Below, in pieces: positions 43,567 to 53,291 of a stretch of 64,000 nucleotides of DNA (position 1 is the stretch's first letter; each line of letters starts with the position of its first letter). Where the stretch lies: NCBI GenBank assembly GCA_000403315.2, contig KE159639.1:394132-458131 (forward strand), read 5' to 3'. The DNA is from Lachnospiraceae bacterium A2 (lineage in GTDB: Bacteria > Bacillota > Clostridia > Lachnospirales > Lachnospiraceae). The notes under the pieces are model-generated. The model saw only the letters and a list, made by a program, of their open reading frames with translations. It was not told the origin of the DNA and searched no databases. A program made the translations under genes and the position numbers.

Positions 43567-45840
43567 CTACATATCGTAGAAATCCTTATTTGCCTGCAGT
43601 TCTTCCGTAATCTCCCCGCCCTTTTTCTGGTACTTGTCATACCACAGCACCATATGGCGCGCTTTCCGGTCTTTGAGGATTTCATATTTCTCAAACATTT
43701 CCCGGTACATGGGGTTCGCTTTCAGTTCTGACCGGATGGCCTTATTAAAGGGGCAGTACCGGAAAATAATATCCCTTGCAACCTTGTTCAGCCGGAAGCT
43801 GCCCTTTGATTCATACCGAACCCAGCTCTGGTAATCTTTTACAAAGACCTCCCGGTAATTATTCTTGGACTTGTAAAGGGCATTTTTAATCTTTTCCTTA
43901 GCGTCCGCAGACAAATCGTGGTTCTTCCGGTAGTACTGGATATAGTCGCTGTATTCCGAAGTCAGGGACGCTTCTGTAATGTCGTTCCAGCGCACCCCCT
44001 GGATTTTCCGGCACATTTCCCAACGGAACCGCCCGCAGACCTCTACCATCATTTCCCCTAAATCCGTAACTGTCAGGATTGGGAAAATCGTCCTGGCCTG
44101 CGTATCTTTTTTGATCCCAGCCGTTTCCTGCCACATCATGGCCTTGCTCCCTGCATTTGGCATAAGGATAATATAAGGAAGCACTTCCTTCTGTATCATT
44201 TCCATATTGACCTCATGCTCTGGGTCTGAGAAGCCAACCTCCCGGTAAAACAGGGAAAAATCAATTTTCCGTATTTCATCCAGCGCATCGTTGGCCTTCT
44301 TTGCCGTAATCAGCATATTTTCCGGCGTGCCGATAATATCGTCTTTGTACAGGATGGGGCAGAAGGTGGAAATTTTCCCATAAGTTGCCCGGTTGGTAGA
44401 AACAAACATATTTTCCATCTCAAATTTTAATTTCGCCCGGTTGTCCTTTGCCAATATTGGCACATCGGCAGCGGTAATCTTCCCCGTCTTTTTCTGCTCG
44501 TTCAGGTATCCGGTGTAATCCATGTCAAACTCATTTCTGGAAGGCTCATTTTTCCCATGGTAAATGCTCAGCAGCCACTCGTAAGCCGTAAACACATTAT
44601 CCGCCTTGCACTGGCGCATCTTCCCTGCCAGCCCAAACAGGCTGCGGGTATTCTCTTTCCCTGCCATTTCCTCGTCCATAAAGCCGAAGTTCAGGAACAT
44701 CTTCACCGAAGTAGGCATATAATTCCCATCCAGGGAGCGGAAAAACGCCAATTCGTAAATGCTGTAAAAGTCGTCCGTCAGTTTCCGGCGCAGCTTGCGC
44801 ACATCGTCGGTCGTGGCAAGTATGTCCGGCAAATCCTTGTATTCCTGAAGGGAAGCCCGGAAACTCCTGGCCTTCTCCTCCTCATACCCAGAGTACTCCA
44901 GAATCTGGCCTAAGTAGTCAATCCCTTCTTCAAAAGGCTCTGCCGGTTCTTCCTCCTCGCCATCTCCCTGCCCCTGGGCTGCCTTTGCAAAATCATACGC
45001 CTTGTATTCCGAAAAGCATGGTCTCATCAAAGATTCCGGGTAAAGTCCGCTCTTTTTGGCAAAATCCATCAGTTCCGCAATCTTCTGCTGCACCGGCGCA
45101 AGATCCCCGCCCATAAAAGCCGCCTTTTTGGCAAGCTCAAAATACATGAAAAACAGGCTATCCGGGGACTGGGACAGCAACAGTTCCCGGTTTCCTTTCA
45201 GGTAGCCTTTCAGCGCCCCAACCAGCCCCAGGGCCTGTTTCATCCAGCAGGCCGCATTGGAAACCGCCCCAATCCCAAGCACATAGTCCCTTGCCAAATG
45301 CTGGTCCATGGCTGCTAAGGATAGGCCAGACATCCTCTCATAATATTCCCGCACCCAAGGGTCCAACTGCCCTTCCAACTCCACAGGGGCAAATTCACGG
45401 AGCCCGGGATGGGCTTTTTCCGGCAGCTTATAATCGCTGCACAGCTTCCGGTAAGCCCCATAACTCCCTGCAAGGAATTTGTAAAATTCATGCGCTTTCT
45501 TATAAAATATGGCGTACCTGCGCACCAGCATATTTGCCTGATGCATCGCCCCCATGGCAAAAACCGCCACATATTTTTCCTCCTGTGCAAATATCTTCTT
45601 ATAATCATCCGGCGACTGGTAAGGGAACCCGTAAAACACACAGTCAGCATTTGCCACATAGTCGCAGCCATAGCTGCCAGAAAGGCTTTCCATCAACCCT
45701 ATAATACTGCCTGCCTCCATGTTAAATTCGTCATTTTCTGAAACTGCACGGACACTCCCCTGCAAAATAATAAACAAACCCTTTAATTTGTCCCCTTTTT
45801 TTAAAAAATGTTTCCCTTTGCTTACCTTTACCGTTTCCAT
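43567..45840 (-). CDS. Large protein with N-terminal cyclic-nucleotide-binding-like domain
   Basis: A 757-residue cytosolic protein. Residues 1-110 form a cNMP-binding (Crp-type) barrel (GDKLKGLFIILQGSVRAV, AGSIIGLMES) but lack a clear phosphate-binding cassette Arg, so the ligand is uncertain. The rest shows no helix-turn-helix or known enzyme motif; a Glu-rich linker (QGQGDGEEEEPAEPFEEGID) near 295-315 separates two helical regions. The late part includes YIILMPNAGSKAMMWQE and AGIKKDTQARTIFPIL. The start follows CAGGAGG. It stands alone. I do not recognise the C-terminal domain. Confidence 0.75.
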   Translation of the reverse strand: METVKVSKGKHFLKKGDKLKGLFIILQGSVRAVSENDEFNMEAGSIIGLMESLSGSYGCDYVANADCVFYGFPYQSPDDYKKIFAQEEKYVAVFAMGAMHQANMLVRRYAIFYKKAHEFYKFLAGSYGAYRKLCSDYKLPEKAHPGLREFAPVELEGQLDPWVREYYERMSGLSLAAMDQHLARDYVLGIGAVSNAACWMKQALGLVGALKGYLKGNRELLLSQSPDSLFFMYFELAKKAAFMGGDLAPVQQKIAELMDFAKKSGLYPESLMRPCFSEYKAYDFAKAAQGQGDGEEEEPAEPFEEGIDYLGQILEYSGYEEEKARSFRASLQEYKDLPDILATTDDVRKLRRKLTDDFYSIYELAFFRSLDGNYMPTSVKMFLNFGFMDEEMAGKENTRSLFGLAGKMRQCKADNVFTAYEWLLSIYHGKNEPSRNEFDMDYTGYLNEQKKTGKITAADVPILAKDNRAKLKFEMENMFVSTNRATYGKISTFCPILYKDDIIGTPENMLITAKKANDALDEIRKIDFSLFYREVGFSDPEHEVNMEMIQKEVLPYIILMPNAGSKAMMWQETAGIKKDTQARTIFPILTVTDLGEMMVEVCGRFRWEMCRKIQGVRWNDITEASLTSEYSDYIQYYRKNHDLSADAKEKIKNALYKSKNNYREVFVKDYQSWVRYESKGSFRLNKVARDIIFRYCPFNKAIRSELKANPMYREMFEKYEILKDRKARHMVLWYDKYQKKGGEITEELQANKDFYDM

Positions 45841-45871
45841 GTCTGTCCTCCTGCACAATCTATATATACTT

Positions 45872-46035
45872 TAGTACTCCATCCAGATAGGAATTAGATT
45901 TGTGCTTTGCATGATTCGTACCAGTGCTAGGCAAAATTTCGACGGCGATGCGGTGGCATCGTCTAGAAATTTTAACGACACAATGGTGCGGAGCAGGCAA
46001 GGAACAAGTCTGATTCCTGTCTGGATGGGGTACTA
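45872..46035 (+). ncRNA. 164-bp palindromic element E3 (candidate structured RNA or MITE)
   Basis: Arms of about 39 nt pair with six differences, five of them U-G pairs on this strand (TAGTAC.CCATCCAGA.AGG). The centre is GACGGCGATGCGGTGGCATC. The right end overlaps the stop codon of the DUF1700 gene. It has the same length and ends as E1 and E2. Confidence 0.6.
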
Positions 46036-46512
46036 GCGCTTGTTTCCAAAAAATAAGGAATAAAAAAGCATTACTAAAATTACCGGCACCAAAATAGGCA
46101 GCAGGAACGCAACCACATTCGCTACAACCACGACTATAAGGACTGCAGCCAAAACCAGCATCAATTTCCCGAACCAGCTATTCAGCTTCATCCTGCCGAA
46201 CCGCACGTCCCATCCGTCCTGCCCCGAATACTCTGCCCGGAAGCCCCTGCCTGCGCCTGCGGGCTGCCCGCCATAGTCCCCGGAATAGTACTGCCCCTGG
46301 GAAGCCCCCACCTTATCCGATGTATCTATCAGCGTCTTTGCAATCAGCCTTGGGTTCCCAAGCTGGGCTGTCACTTCTTCTTCGCTTTTCCCTTTTCTGG
46401 ATTCTTCCATAATATAATTATCGTAATACTTTATGTTTTCGTTTACTGCGGCCTGGCCTATTTCACCCTGCAGGGCAACCTGCAGCTCGTGTAAAAATTC
46501 CTTTCTCGTCAT
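46033..46512 (-). CDS. DUF1700 (HAAS-domain) membrane protein
   Basis: A 159-residue protein: N-terminal HAAS domain (MTRKEFLHELQVALQG, ESRKGKSEEEVTAQLGNPR), a Gly/Tyr-rich linker, and one long or two short C-terminal helices (FGKLMLVLAAVLIVVVVANV, ILVPVILVMLFYSL). Such proteins are often co-transcribed with PadR-type regulators, but none is adjacent here. The start follows TAGGAG. The stop codon is shared with element E3. Confidence 0.82.
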   Translation of the reverse strand: MTRKEFLHELQVALQGEIGQAAVNENIKYYDNYIMEESRKGKSEEEVTAQLGNPRLIAKTLIDTSDKVGASQGQYYSGDYGGQPAGAGRGFRAEYSGQDGWDVRFGRMKLNSWFGKLMLVLAAVLIVVVVANVVAFLLPILVPVILVMLFYSLFFGNKR

Positions 46513-46684
46513 GAAAGCTCTCCTACCTGTACATTTCATTCAGCCAAATTTACACATTCCCACGGGCTTTGCAGCAAGTGCAAAGTCCTGCGCTGAACGG
46601 TTACATATTTTATCAGCTATCTGTTATTCTATCACACTATGATATTTTTTTCACCATATTTCCAAAATTATTTTCAAAAATCTA

Positions 46685-46713
46685 TTGACAAATGGAGGAA
46701 TCTGGAGTAAGAT
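46685..46713 (+). promoter_or_regulatory. tRNA-Arg promoter
   Basis: TTGACA, 17-nt spacer, TAAGAT, about 30 bp upstream of the tRNA. Confidence 0.7.
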
Positions 46714-46743
46714 AATAAACGTTCCATGAGGAACAGATAATAT

Positions 46744-46817
46744 GTGTGTGTAGCTCAGCTGGATAGAGCACTTGGCTACGGACCAAGGTGTCGGGAGTTC
46801 GAATCTTCTCACGCACG
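46744..46817 (+). tRNA. tRNA-Arg (ACG)
   Basis: Anticodon loop CTACGGA gives ACG, which is read as ICG after adenosine deamination. Acceptor GTGTGTG / CACGCAC; T-arm AGTTCGAATCT. CCA not encoded. Confidence 0.93.
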
Positions 46818-46823
46818 TAGAAA

Positions 46824-46860
46824 GGGATTCTGCTTGCAGTAGTAAGCGGAATCCTTTTAT
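46824..46860 (+). terminator. tRNA-Arg terminator
   Basis: GGATTC.GCTT pairs with AAGC.GAATCC and is followed by TTTTATT. Confidence 0.8.
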
Positions 46861-46861
46861 T

Positions 46862-46972
46862 GTCTTATAGGAAAGGCCTTTTCACACCCTGGCATGAAAA
46901 GGCCTTTCCTATAAGATGAAAAAATAATATACGCACAAGTGTGGCTGTCTGGCTCATTGCCCGCGGAAATAA
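46862..46972. repeat. Composite dispersed repeat, copy 3 (hairpin plus partial body)
   Basis: A perfect 22-bp stem, TCTTATAGGAAAGGCC.. with its complement, spans about 46863-46916. It is followed by CTGTCTGGCTCATTGCCCGC, matching the end of the repeats at 43394 and 58746. It may also terminate the PTS operon on the minus strand. Confidence 0.7.
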
Positions 46973-47049
46973 AAGATTTAACGGGATCCCTGTATAGTTC
47001 CACGCCCCTGCTCTCATTTGGCTGGAAAAGCCGGAACCTGCCTGCTGTA

Positions 47050-47331
47050 TTAACCTTCCCCTTCAAATACCTCTTTCAGCTTTTCCTGAATCTCTTTCAC
47101 CGCCACCATATTGTTCAGCCCGATTGCCTTCCCTGCCTTTTCTGCATTTGGCAGAAGGTCCGCGCTGCAGATAAAGAGGTCTGCTGCGCCCTGGACTACA
47201 TCGTCAATGGTAGAATGGTCCACGGTTACGCCTTCTATCCCCAGATTTTTCAGGGCTTTTTTTACATTCATTTCCATCACAAAGGACGTCCCCAGCCCAG
47301 ATCCGCAAAAACACATTATTTTCTTAATCAT
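47050..47331 (-). CDS. ulaB: PTS ascorbate-type EIIB component
   Basis: A 93-residue EIIB with the phospho-Cys loop IMCFCGSGLGTSF (Cys9). It receives phosphate from EIIA and passes it to the sugar bound by EIIC. The start follows AGGAGG; a longer frame overlapping EIIC lacks support. Last gene of regulator > EIIA > EIIC > EIIB. No catabolic genes follow, so the substrate (ascorbate or another sugar acid) is uncertain. Confidence 0.88.
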   Translation of the reverse strand: MIKKIMCFCGSGLGTSFVMEMNVKKALKNLGIEGVTVDHSTIDDVVQGAADLFICSADLLPNAEKAGKAIGLNNMVAVKEIQEKLKEVFEGEG

Positions 47332-47350
47332 TTCAGTTTCCTCCTGTCTT

Positions 47351-48739
47351 TTATTTTTCCTGTTTCTGCCCCTTGTTCCCGCCAACCAGATTGTAAATAA
47401 TTGGGAGCAGGAATAAGGCAGTGATAATCCCAAGCAAAACGTTGCCGCTTACAAGCTTTGTCAGGTTCCCAAACACAATGCCTACAATCGTAAAATCCGT
47501 ATCAGAAAAAGTCGTATTTGCAAACCCCATAGAACTCAATACCGGATACATCCCCGCAATCAGGAACGTGGCCACCACGCCATGGACAAACGCCCCAGCG
47601 ACGCAGCCTTTCAGCCCGCCCCGGGCATTGCCGCAGACGCCTGCCGTCGCCCCGCAGAAGAAATGGAGGACCGCCCCTGGAAGGATCATGGCAACTGCAA
47701 TCCCTGCATTCCCCATCAGCGCAAGCACTGCCAACGCTGCAATCCCTCCTATAAAGGAGCAGAAGAACCCAATTAAAACTGCATTGGGAGCATAGGGAAA
47801 TACAATCGGGCAGTCAAGGGCCGGCTTTGCATTCGGCACAAGCTTTTCAGAAATGCCCTTAAAGGCCGGGACAATTTCATTAATCAGCATACGCACCCCT
47901 GACAGTACGATATAAATGCCTGCGGAAAACGTAATGGACTGCAGTACGGAATAAATTACCCAGTTTTCTTCGCCAATAATCTCCGCCGCTTCTGCCGGGG
48001 AAGAAAATACCGCAGCCCCAGCTACTATGATATAGCACAGGAACATTGCAAGGGCAATTGAAATCGTATTTTCCCTCAAAAATGACAATGTAGTGGGGAA
48101 TTTGATATCCTCTGTCGTCGGGCTGCCTTCCTTTTTGCCAAACAATTTCCCAATCTGGGCGCTCAGCCAATAACATCCGCTCCCAAAATGCCCAAGGGCA
48201 AGGGAATCGTCCCCTGTGATTTCTTCAATCGTAGGCTGCATCAGCGCCGGGAATACAGTCATTACAAAACCCAGCAGCAATGCCCCTGCAAGAATCAGCT
48301 TTGGGCCAGAAAGCCCGCTGATGGACATAAGGATGGAAATCAGGCATGACATATACAGCGCGTGGTGCCCTGTGAGAAAAATATATTTCAGCCTTGAAAA
48401 CCTTGCAAGCAGGATGTTGGCGCACATCCCCAGCGCAAAGATCGAAGCCGTCTGCACTGCATAACTGTTCAATGCCAATGAAGTGATTGCCTCATTATTC
48501 GGCACAACGCCTTCCACCTGGAAAGCCGCCTGAAATAAATCGCCAAAGGGGATAATAGATTTCTGGACAACCTCCGCCCCGGCATTCAGCACAATAAACC
48601 CAAGTATTGTCTTAATTGTCCCTTTCACGCATGTCTGTGCGTCCTGGCGCTGGAGCAGCAGGCCCAGCAGTGCAATCAGCCCAACGAAAATTGCCGGCGT
48701 GGAAAGCACCTGCTGAATAAATTGTAACATACCAAGCAT
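47351..48739 (-). CDS. ulaA: PTS ascorbate-type EIIC permease
   Basis: A 462-residue membrane permease with about eleven helices of the UlaA/SgaT superfamily: FIVLNAGAEVVQKSI, GHHALYMSCL, FGSGCYWLSAQIGK and FFCGATAGVCGNARGG. It transports and phosphorylates the substrate with EIIA and EIIB. It lies 19 bp upstream of EIIB and 27 bp after EIIA. Confidence 0.9.
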   Translation of the reverse strand: MLGMLQFIQQVLSTPAIFVGLIALLGLLLQRQDAQTCVKGTIKTILGFIVLNAGAEVVQKSIIPFGDLFQAAFQVEGVVPNNEAITSLALNSYAVQTASIFALGMCANILLARFSRLKYIFLTGHHALYMSCLISILMSISGLSGPKLILAGALLLGFVMTVFPALMQPTIEEITGDDSLALGHFGSGCYWLSAQIGKLFGKKEGSPTTEDIKFPTTLSFLRENTISIALAMFLCYIIVAGAAVFSSPAEAAEIIGEENWVIYSVLQSITFSAGIYIVLSGVRMLINEIVPAFKGISEKLVPNAKPALDCPIVFPYAPNAVLIGFFCSFIGGIAALAVLALMGNAGIAVAMILPGAVLHFFCGATAGVCGNARGGLKGCVAGAFVHGVVATFLIAGMYPVLSSMGFANTTFSDTDFTIVGIVFGNLTKLVSGNVLLGIITALFLLPIIYNLVGGNKGQKQEK

Positions 48740-48766
48740 AGTTTTACTCCTTTTCTCTCTCCTGTC

Positions 48767-49201
48767 TTAGATACGTTCAAAATAGCGGTACAATGTGGCT
48801 GCATCTTCCGATGCAAGTATTTGGCCCACTGTATCTTCGTCAGACAATAATTCTGAAATCTGTACCAGTGCGTCCAAATGGCTGTTGTTATCCTTCGCAG
48901 CCAAAGCCACAAATAACCTAGCCGAAGCTTCCCTTCCCTCAAATTCAATATCCTGCCGGAATAATGTAATGCTTATCTGTGTTTCAATTGTCCCCTGTTC
49001 CGGCCTTGCGTGCGGCAGCGCAATATGTTCCGCAATAATGATATAAGGCCCTAGCTTTTCTACATTTTCAATAATCCCTTCTTTATAGCAGCTTTTCACA
49101 TAACCTCCCTGCTCCAAGGGCAGCACGGATATTTTGATTGCATCCCGCCAATTGCCGGGTGTTTCACAGATCTGCACATTTTCCCGCTTCAGAAGCCCCA
49201 T
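48767..49201 (-). CDS. ulaC: PTS EIIA component (mannitol/ascorbate type)
   Basis: A 144-residue EIIA_2 domain with the phospho-His motif EHIALPHARPEQG. It accepts phosphate from HPr(His-P). The ATG follows AAGGAGG at 8 nt; the long upstream frame is not supported. It lies downstream of the broken regulator, so expression may now depend on IS-derived or cryptic promoters. Confidence 0.9.
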   Translation of the reverse strand: MGLLKRENVQICETPGNWRDAIKISVLPLEQGGYVKSCYKEGIIENVEKLGPYIIIAEHIALPHARPEQGTIETQISITLFRQDIEFEGREASARLFVALAAKDNNSHLDALVQISELLSDEDTVGQILASEDAATLYRYFERI

Positions 49202-49324
49202 ATAATATCTCCTCCTTCCTGTTTTTGTTGCCCTTCGGCCCTGTCCATCTGAACTGGCCTTATCGTACCATCCAGCCGCCCCCAAGGGAAGTCCAGAAAA
49301 TGTACCCGCCCTGTGCAAACAGCT

Positions 49325-50246
49325 TCACAGGGGGCAAGGGGAATCCCCTCCATTTCCCAGGAGCTGATGGACCGCCAATAAGGCTTCTTCCGGGGAACTG
49401 CACTTTAAAAGCGCTCCAATGGTATTTGCGTTGCTGACAAGCTCCAGTATGTCCTGCAGCATTTTCAAATGCTTCTCCTGGTCCTCAGCGGCAAGCATAA
49501 TGATAATGCTGGCCTTTCTTTCTTCGGAAAAAATAACCGGCTCCTTACAGACAACGAATGAAATGTCTAGTGCATTGACGCCGTCCTCCGGCTTGGCATG
49601 TGCTAAAATCACCCGGTCCGTCAAAAACATATACGGCCCATAATACTGCAGTTGGGAAATGATGGCGTCAAGGTATCTCTGTTCTATGCTCCCGCTGTCA
49701 ATCAGGCTCTGCCCTGCGATACGGATGCCCTGCTGCCAGCCGCATGTCCCGGAAATAATCTGGATCCTGTCTGCATCCAGCAGTTTGCACAGCCCCAGCT
49801 CCAGTTTATCCTCAATTTCAAATTCCCAAATCCCCCCTTGCAGGTACGCCGTCAAATCATTGAGCAGTTCTTTATAATTTCGGGGGTCTACATAATTTTT
49901 TACCACCTGGAAAATCTGCTCCCGCCGGATTTCAATCTGCTTTGGCGCAATCAGCTTGTGGTTTAAAATGCCCCTTCGGTCAAATTCCGTCAGGATAGGG
50001 TGCACCACAATGTTTGGCACCACGCTGTTTATTTTCACAGTGGAAATCACCAAGTCGCACACATCCTGCACATTCATCAGCCCAATTGCCGCACGCACGT
50101 CCACAATCTCGGCAAAGGGCAGCAGCTTCTGCACCTCCCGTTTCAGCATATTCCCAGTAGCTGTCCCATTTGCACATACAATCAAAATCCGGAGCCTTTG
50201 GCTGTCCCCCTCTGATATTTTCAGAAAACTTCCGAAATGGAGGGAT
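49325..50246 (-). pseudogene. PRD-type PTS regulator, C-terminal part (split by IS110)
   Basis: Continues LHFGSFLKISEGDSQRLRIL from the N-terminal part at 51935. It holds an EIIB-like domain (ILIVCANGTATGNMLKREVQ, with Cys) and an EIIA domain (RVILAHAKPEDGV, with His). In the intact BglG/MtlR-type activator these domains take phosphate signals from the PTS and control DNA binding. The gene is 123 bp upstream of EIIA. The apparent start of this frame is inside the IS. Confidence 0.85.
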
Positions 50247-50350
50247 AAGATTGAAAATGAAAAGTAGAGGTTATCCATTCCCTTAATCGCATCACAAACA
50301 AGCCATCTTTCGGTGGCTGCTTTAAAAATTGAATATTGAGAATGTTAAGG

Positions 50351-51598
50351 TTATGCAGTAGCTGACTTGATCTTATAACCTTGATTCCTTGCTATGATGA
50401 TTGCCTGCTCTATCGTAATCTCACGGTCTGCAGGCGGCAGGTCAGATTTCCGGTAAAGTTCCGCATTATAGTTTTCTCCGTTCTTCAACATATGGTATAA
50501 TGCAGTCAGAAGCATTCTTGCTATGGCAATGATTGCTTTCTTGTGGCCGCGGCGCTTTTTGAGACGGAGATAGCGGTTGCGAATCTCGGGATGCTTTTTG
50601 CTGGTAACAACAGCATTGGCGCACTGCACGAGCAGCGGCTTGATGTAGCATCCTGCTTTAGAGACCCGGACAGATTTTTTCTTCCCTGCACTTTCATTGT
50701 TGGTCGGTGTAAGACCAGCCCATGAGCACAAGTGTTTCGCCGAAGGAAAAGCCTCCATGTTGGTACCGGTCTCGGAAATGATTCCGATGGCAGTGAAAAT
50801 ACTGCTGATACCAGGAGCGGTTTGGAGAATGGCAAGTTCCTGCTGATAGGGAGCGGCGAGCGCAAGAATGAGTTCTTCAAGCTCTGCCTTCCGGGATTCA
50901 AGGTCTTCAAAGTGACCTTTGATCACCTTAAGTTTACCGGCTTGCCCCGGTGTGATAAAGCCGTCAATGGCATCACGGAGTTCAGGGAGTTTCTTTTTCA
51001 AACTTTTGTAGACGAGAGGTTCAAGGTCAAAGGAAGTATCTGCGGGATTTTCCAAAAGTTTATCCAGTATCGCCTGAGCAGATTTGCCGAAGGTGTCCGA
51101 GACAACGTTTCCCAACTGGATATTGGAAACCGTGAGACAGTTCTGCAAACGGTTCTTTTCACTTGATTTAAAGCAGGTCAGTTTGAAACGGTAACGCATA
51201 AGGTCGCGGAGCTGACGAATGTCAGCGGGGGGCATAAAGCTACCGGCAACAAGGTCATGCTTAAACAGGTCAGCAATCCATTTGGCATCTTTCTTGTCAG
51301 TTTTCTTTCCACGGACAGCCTTAACATATTTGGGATGGGCAAGGACGATCGTACAATCATTTTCCAAAATGTTGTAAACAGGAATCCAGTATTTACCGGT
51401 GGATTCCATACAGACATCTTTGCAATTCCGGTCGAGAAGCCATTGTAACAAATCCTTCAGACCCTTCGTGTAGGTTGAAAAACGGTGGCTCTCATAGGTG
51501 GTCACACCTTTGCTGTTAGTAGAAGCAATGCAGGCCACTACAAAAGTTTTGTGGACATCAATGCCACAACAGATTTTGTACACGATTTTTAAAGCCAT
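50351..51598 (-). CDS. IS110-family transposase (RNA-guided recombinase)
   Basis: A 415-residue recombinase with an N-terminal DEDD RuvC-like domain (CCGIDVHKTFVVACI, CMESTGKYWIPVY, KTDKKDAKWIADL) and a C-terminal transposase_20 domain with the conserved Ser region in AGLTPTNNESAGKK. The start MALKIVYKICCGID has an AGGAG site. The frame is complete, so the element may be active. Confidence 0.95.
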   Translation of the reverse strand: MALKIVYKICCGIDVHKTFVVACIASTNSKGVTTYESHRFSTYTKGLKDLLQWLLDRNCKDVCMESTGKYWIPVYNILENDCTIVLAHPKYVKAVRGKKTDKKDAKWIADLFKHDLVAGSFMPPADIRQLRDLMRYRFKLTCFKSSEKNRLQNCLTVSNIQLGNVVSDTFGKSAQAILDKLLENPADTSFDLEPLVYKSLKKKLPELRDAIDGFITPGQAGKLKVIKGHFEDLESRKAELEELILALAAPYQQELAILQTAPGISSIFTAIGIISETGTNMEAFPSAKHLCSWAGLTPTNNESAGKKKSVRVSKAGCYIKPLLVQCANAVVTSKKHPEIRNRYLRLKKRRGHKKAIIAIARMLLTALYHMLKNGENYNAELYRKSDLPPADREITIEQAIIIARNQGYKIKSATA

Positions 51599-51639
51599 AG
51601 GGACTCCTTTCAGAACCTAAAGGTTCGACAAAGATTATA

Positions 51640-51930
51640 GGGAGAGACGGCATTGACTGAACGCCTAAGCCATAAACGAGATTGTTTATACAAAGATAAG
51701 ATTACGTGCTAGGAGCCACACTTATTTGTGCTTGAAAAGGCGGACTACACATATAAATATACGGTCATCCGGCACACCGAAGGCGTACCTTGGTAAGCCG
51801 GACAGCCCACTCACCTCCCCGTGATTTGTAGTATACCGAACTCCCTACAAGAAGAATTATAAAGAAAAAATACGATCAGGCAAACCATTTTCATTACGTT
51901 TTGTGCCTGAGCGAAGCGAAAGGAATGGAT
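51640..51930 (-). ncRNA. Putative bridge-RNA region of the IS110 element
   Basis: Non-coding left end upstream of the transposase. On the minus strand it contains stem-loops such as GTCCGGC...GCCGGAT and AAGCACAAATAAGTGT. IS110 elements encode a bridge RNA here whose loops match target and donor. ATAAATAT occurs both in this region (51753-51760) and at the target flank (51935-51942) on the same strand, possibly a target guide; such an AT-rich 8-mer could also be chance. Confidence 0.45.
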
Positions 51931-51934
51931 ATAA

Positions 51935-53069
51935 ATAAATATGCAATTTCACTATCCGGGATTGGCCCTCCGATACTGGTTTCCAGCTTTTTCACCACTG
52001 CGGAGGTAATGGAAAATAAATCAGGGTATTCCTTAACAACATCCTTCCCCATCAGGTTCCCAATCTGGATCCCATACTGATAGCGGTAGAGGGAAGTGCT
52101 TAAATGCAGGAACAGCGCACGTTCCAACGCTTCCCGTTCTTCAAATACAACGCATGCTATTTTTTCAAATTCCGTAATCAGTTCTTTGGCCAGGTCATGG
52201 ATATAGCCTTTCGACGGGTTTGCAAAAAATTCCGTAGGCACTGTATTTACGCGGGAACCCAGCAGGTGCAGCGCAAGGTAACTCTGTTCTTCCAAAGGCA
52301 GGTCCGGGAAAAAAGACCTGGCAAGCCCGTACTCCCTTGTCTTCTGCATTTCCGATGCCTTTAGGCCGGGGAATAAAATCGGGTGCTGGTGCCTGTACAG
52401 GATGGGGATCAGGGCAGCCAGGGAAAACAGCACCCCATCCACGTAATTAATGCCTAACGCCGCTTCAATCTCCTTCATTTTCCCATAATAGCCCTTGATT
52501 TTTTCCGGCTGGAAAAACCGGAAAGCGCCGCTTTGGAACAAAGGGGACATTTCGCTGAAATACAGCATGAACAATGCCCGGATCCGCACAGGGTCCCCTG
52601 CCATCTGGTAGCCCAGCCGCGCTTGGTAATCCAGCTTCAATTCATACTGCCCCAATTGTTCCGCCACAGCCTTTAGGTCCTTAAACACCGTATTCCTGCT
52701 TACCTCAAAGCACTCCGTCAACTGTTCCAGATACACCGGGCTTTCCGAATATATGATATAGCAGACAATGCCCTTACACCGTTCTTCCGGGGAAAAAATA
52801 TAGGCTTGGCCTGCGTTGTCCGTTTCCAGGTAAGCCTGAATTTCTTCCCTCTCCCCATATGGCACAAACAGCCCTTTTTCCCTGACAATTTCAAGGGCAG
52901 GCAGCCCCGCTTGCTCCAGCCATATATTTACCTTGCTGATATCGTAATAAACAGTACGCCTGGAAACATCCAATGCTTTCGCAAGGCGGTTCAAGGACAG
53001 GTAATCCGACTGTGCCAATAATACGTCCAGCAGCCTTTTGCTCCTCGCTGACATGTAAAGCAATGACAT
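51935..53069 (-). pseudogene. PRD-type PTS regulator, N-terminal part
   Basis: N-terminal HTH (LSLNRLAKALDVSRRTVYYD), a second HTH (LTECFEVSRNTVFKDLK) and two PRD domains with His in YLALHLLGSRVN and ALFLHLSTSLYRY. The frame is intact to DSEIAYL, then runs into IS sequence and stops. The ATG at 53069 follows GGAGG at 9 nt. The intact product would be a MtlR/BglG-like activator of the PTS genes downstream. Confidence 0.87.
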
Positions 53070-53114
53070 ACTAATCTGCCTCCTCTGCTCCTGATATGTA
53101 TTCCCAATTAATGA

Positions 53115-53141
53115 GGTTAGGACGCCAAAAGCATCCTAACC
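53115..53141. repeat. Hairpin with GCCAAAAGC loop
   Basis: GGTTAGGACGC and GCATCCTAACC pair around CAAAA. The loop motif GCCAAAAGC recurs at the ends of the pyrG-leader repeat (16598) and near 311. Confidence 0.5.
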
Positions 53142-53258
53142 TTAATTATAAAATGCAAAAAGAAACATTACAACGGCGGCTGAATCCCTGTTCTTGCACA
53201 AACCCTGTGCAGGGAAGTGGCCTTGCCTCCCCAACGCATGCAGGCTGGGCAGGATTTT

Positions 53259-53291
53259 AGGAAAAAAATAAGGGGGCAATTCTATGCCCCC
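53259..53291 (-). terminator. Terminator of the ABC transporter operon
   Basis: On the minus strand GGGGGCA, a 6-nt loop holding the stop codon, TGCCCCC, then TTATTTTTTTCC. It overlaps the end of the last ATPase gene. Confidence 0.9.

Larger units (their letters stand above)
50247..51934 (-). mobile_element. IS110-family insertion sequence inside the PTS regulator gene
   Basis: About 1.69 kb separates two halves of one regulator gene. The ends were placed by rejoining the frame IAYL|LHFGSF; a shared TTAT leaves a few bases of uncertainty on each side. No inverted repeats or clear target duplication are seen, as expected for IS110. It contains one transposase and about 330 bp of non-coding upstream end. 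Confidence 0.85.

Noticed and set aside
46857..47066. 69-codon minus-strand ORF after the tRNA-Arg
   Set aside because: It is read through a hairpin repeat and has no start signals.
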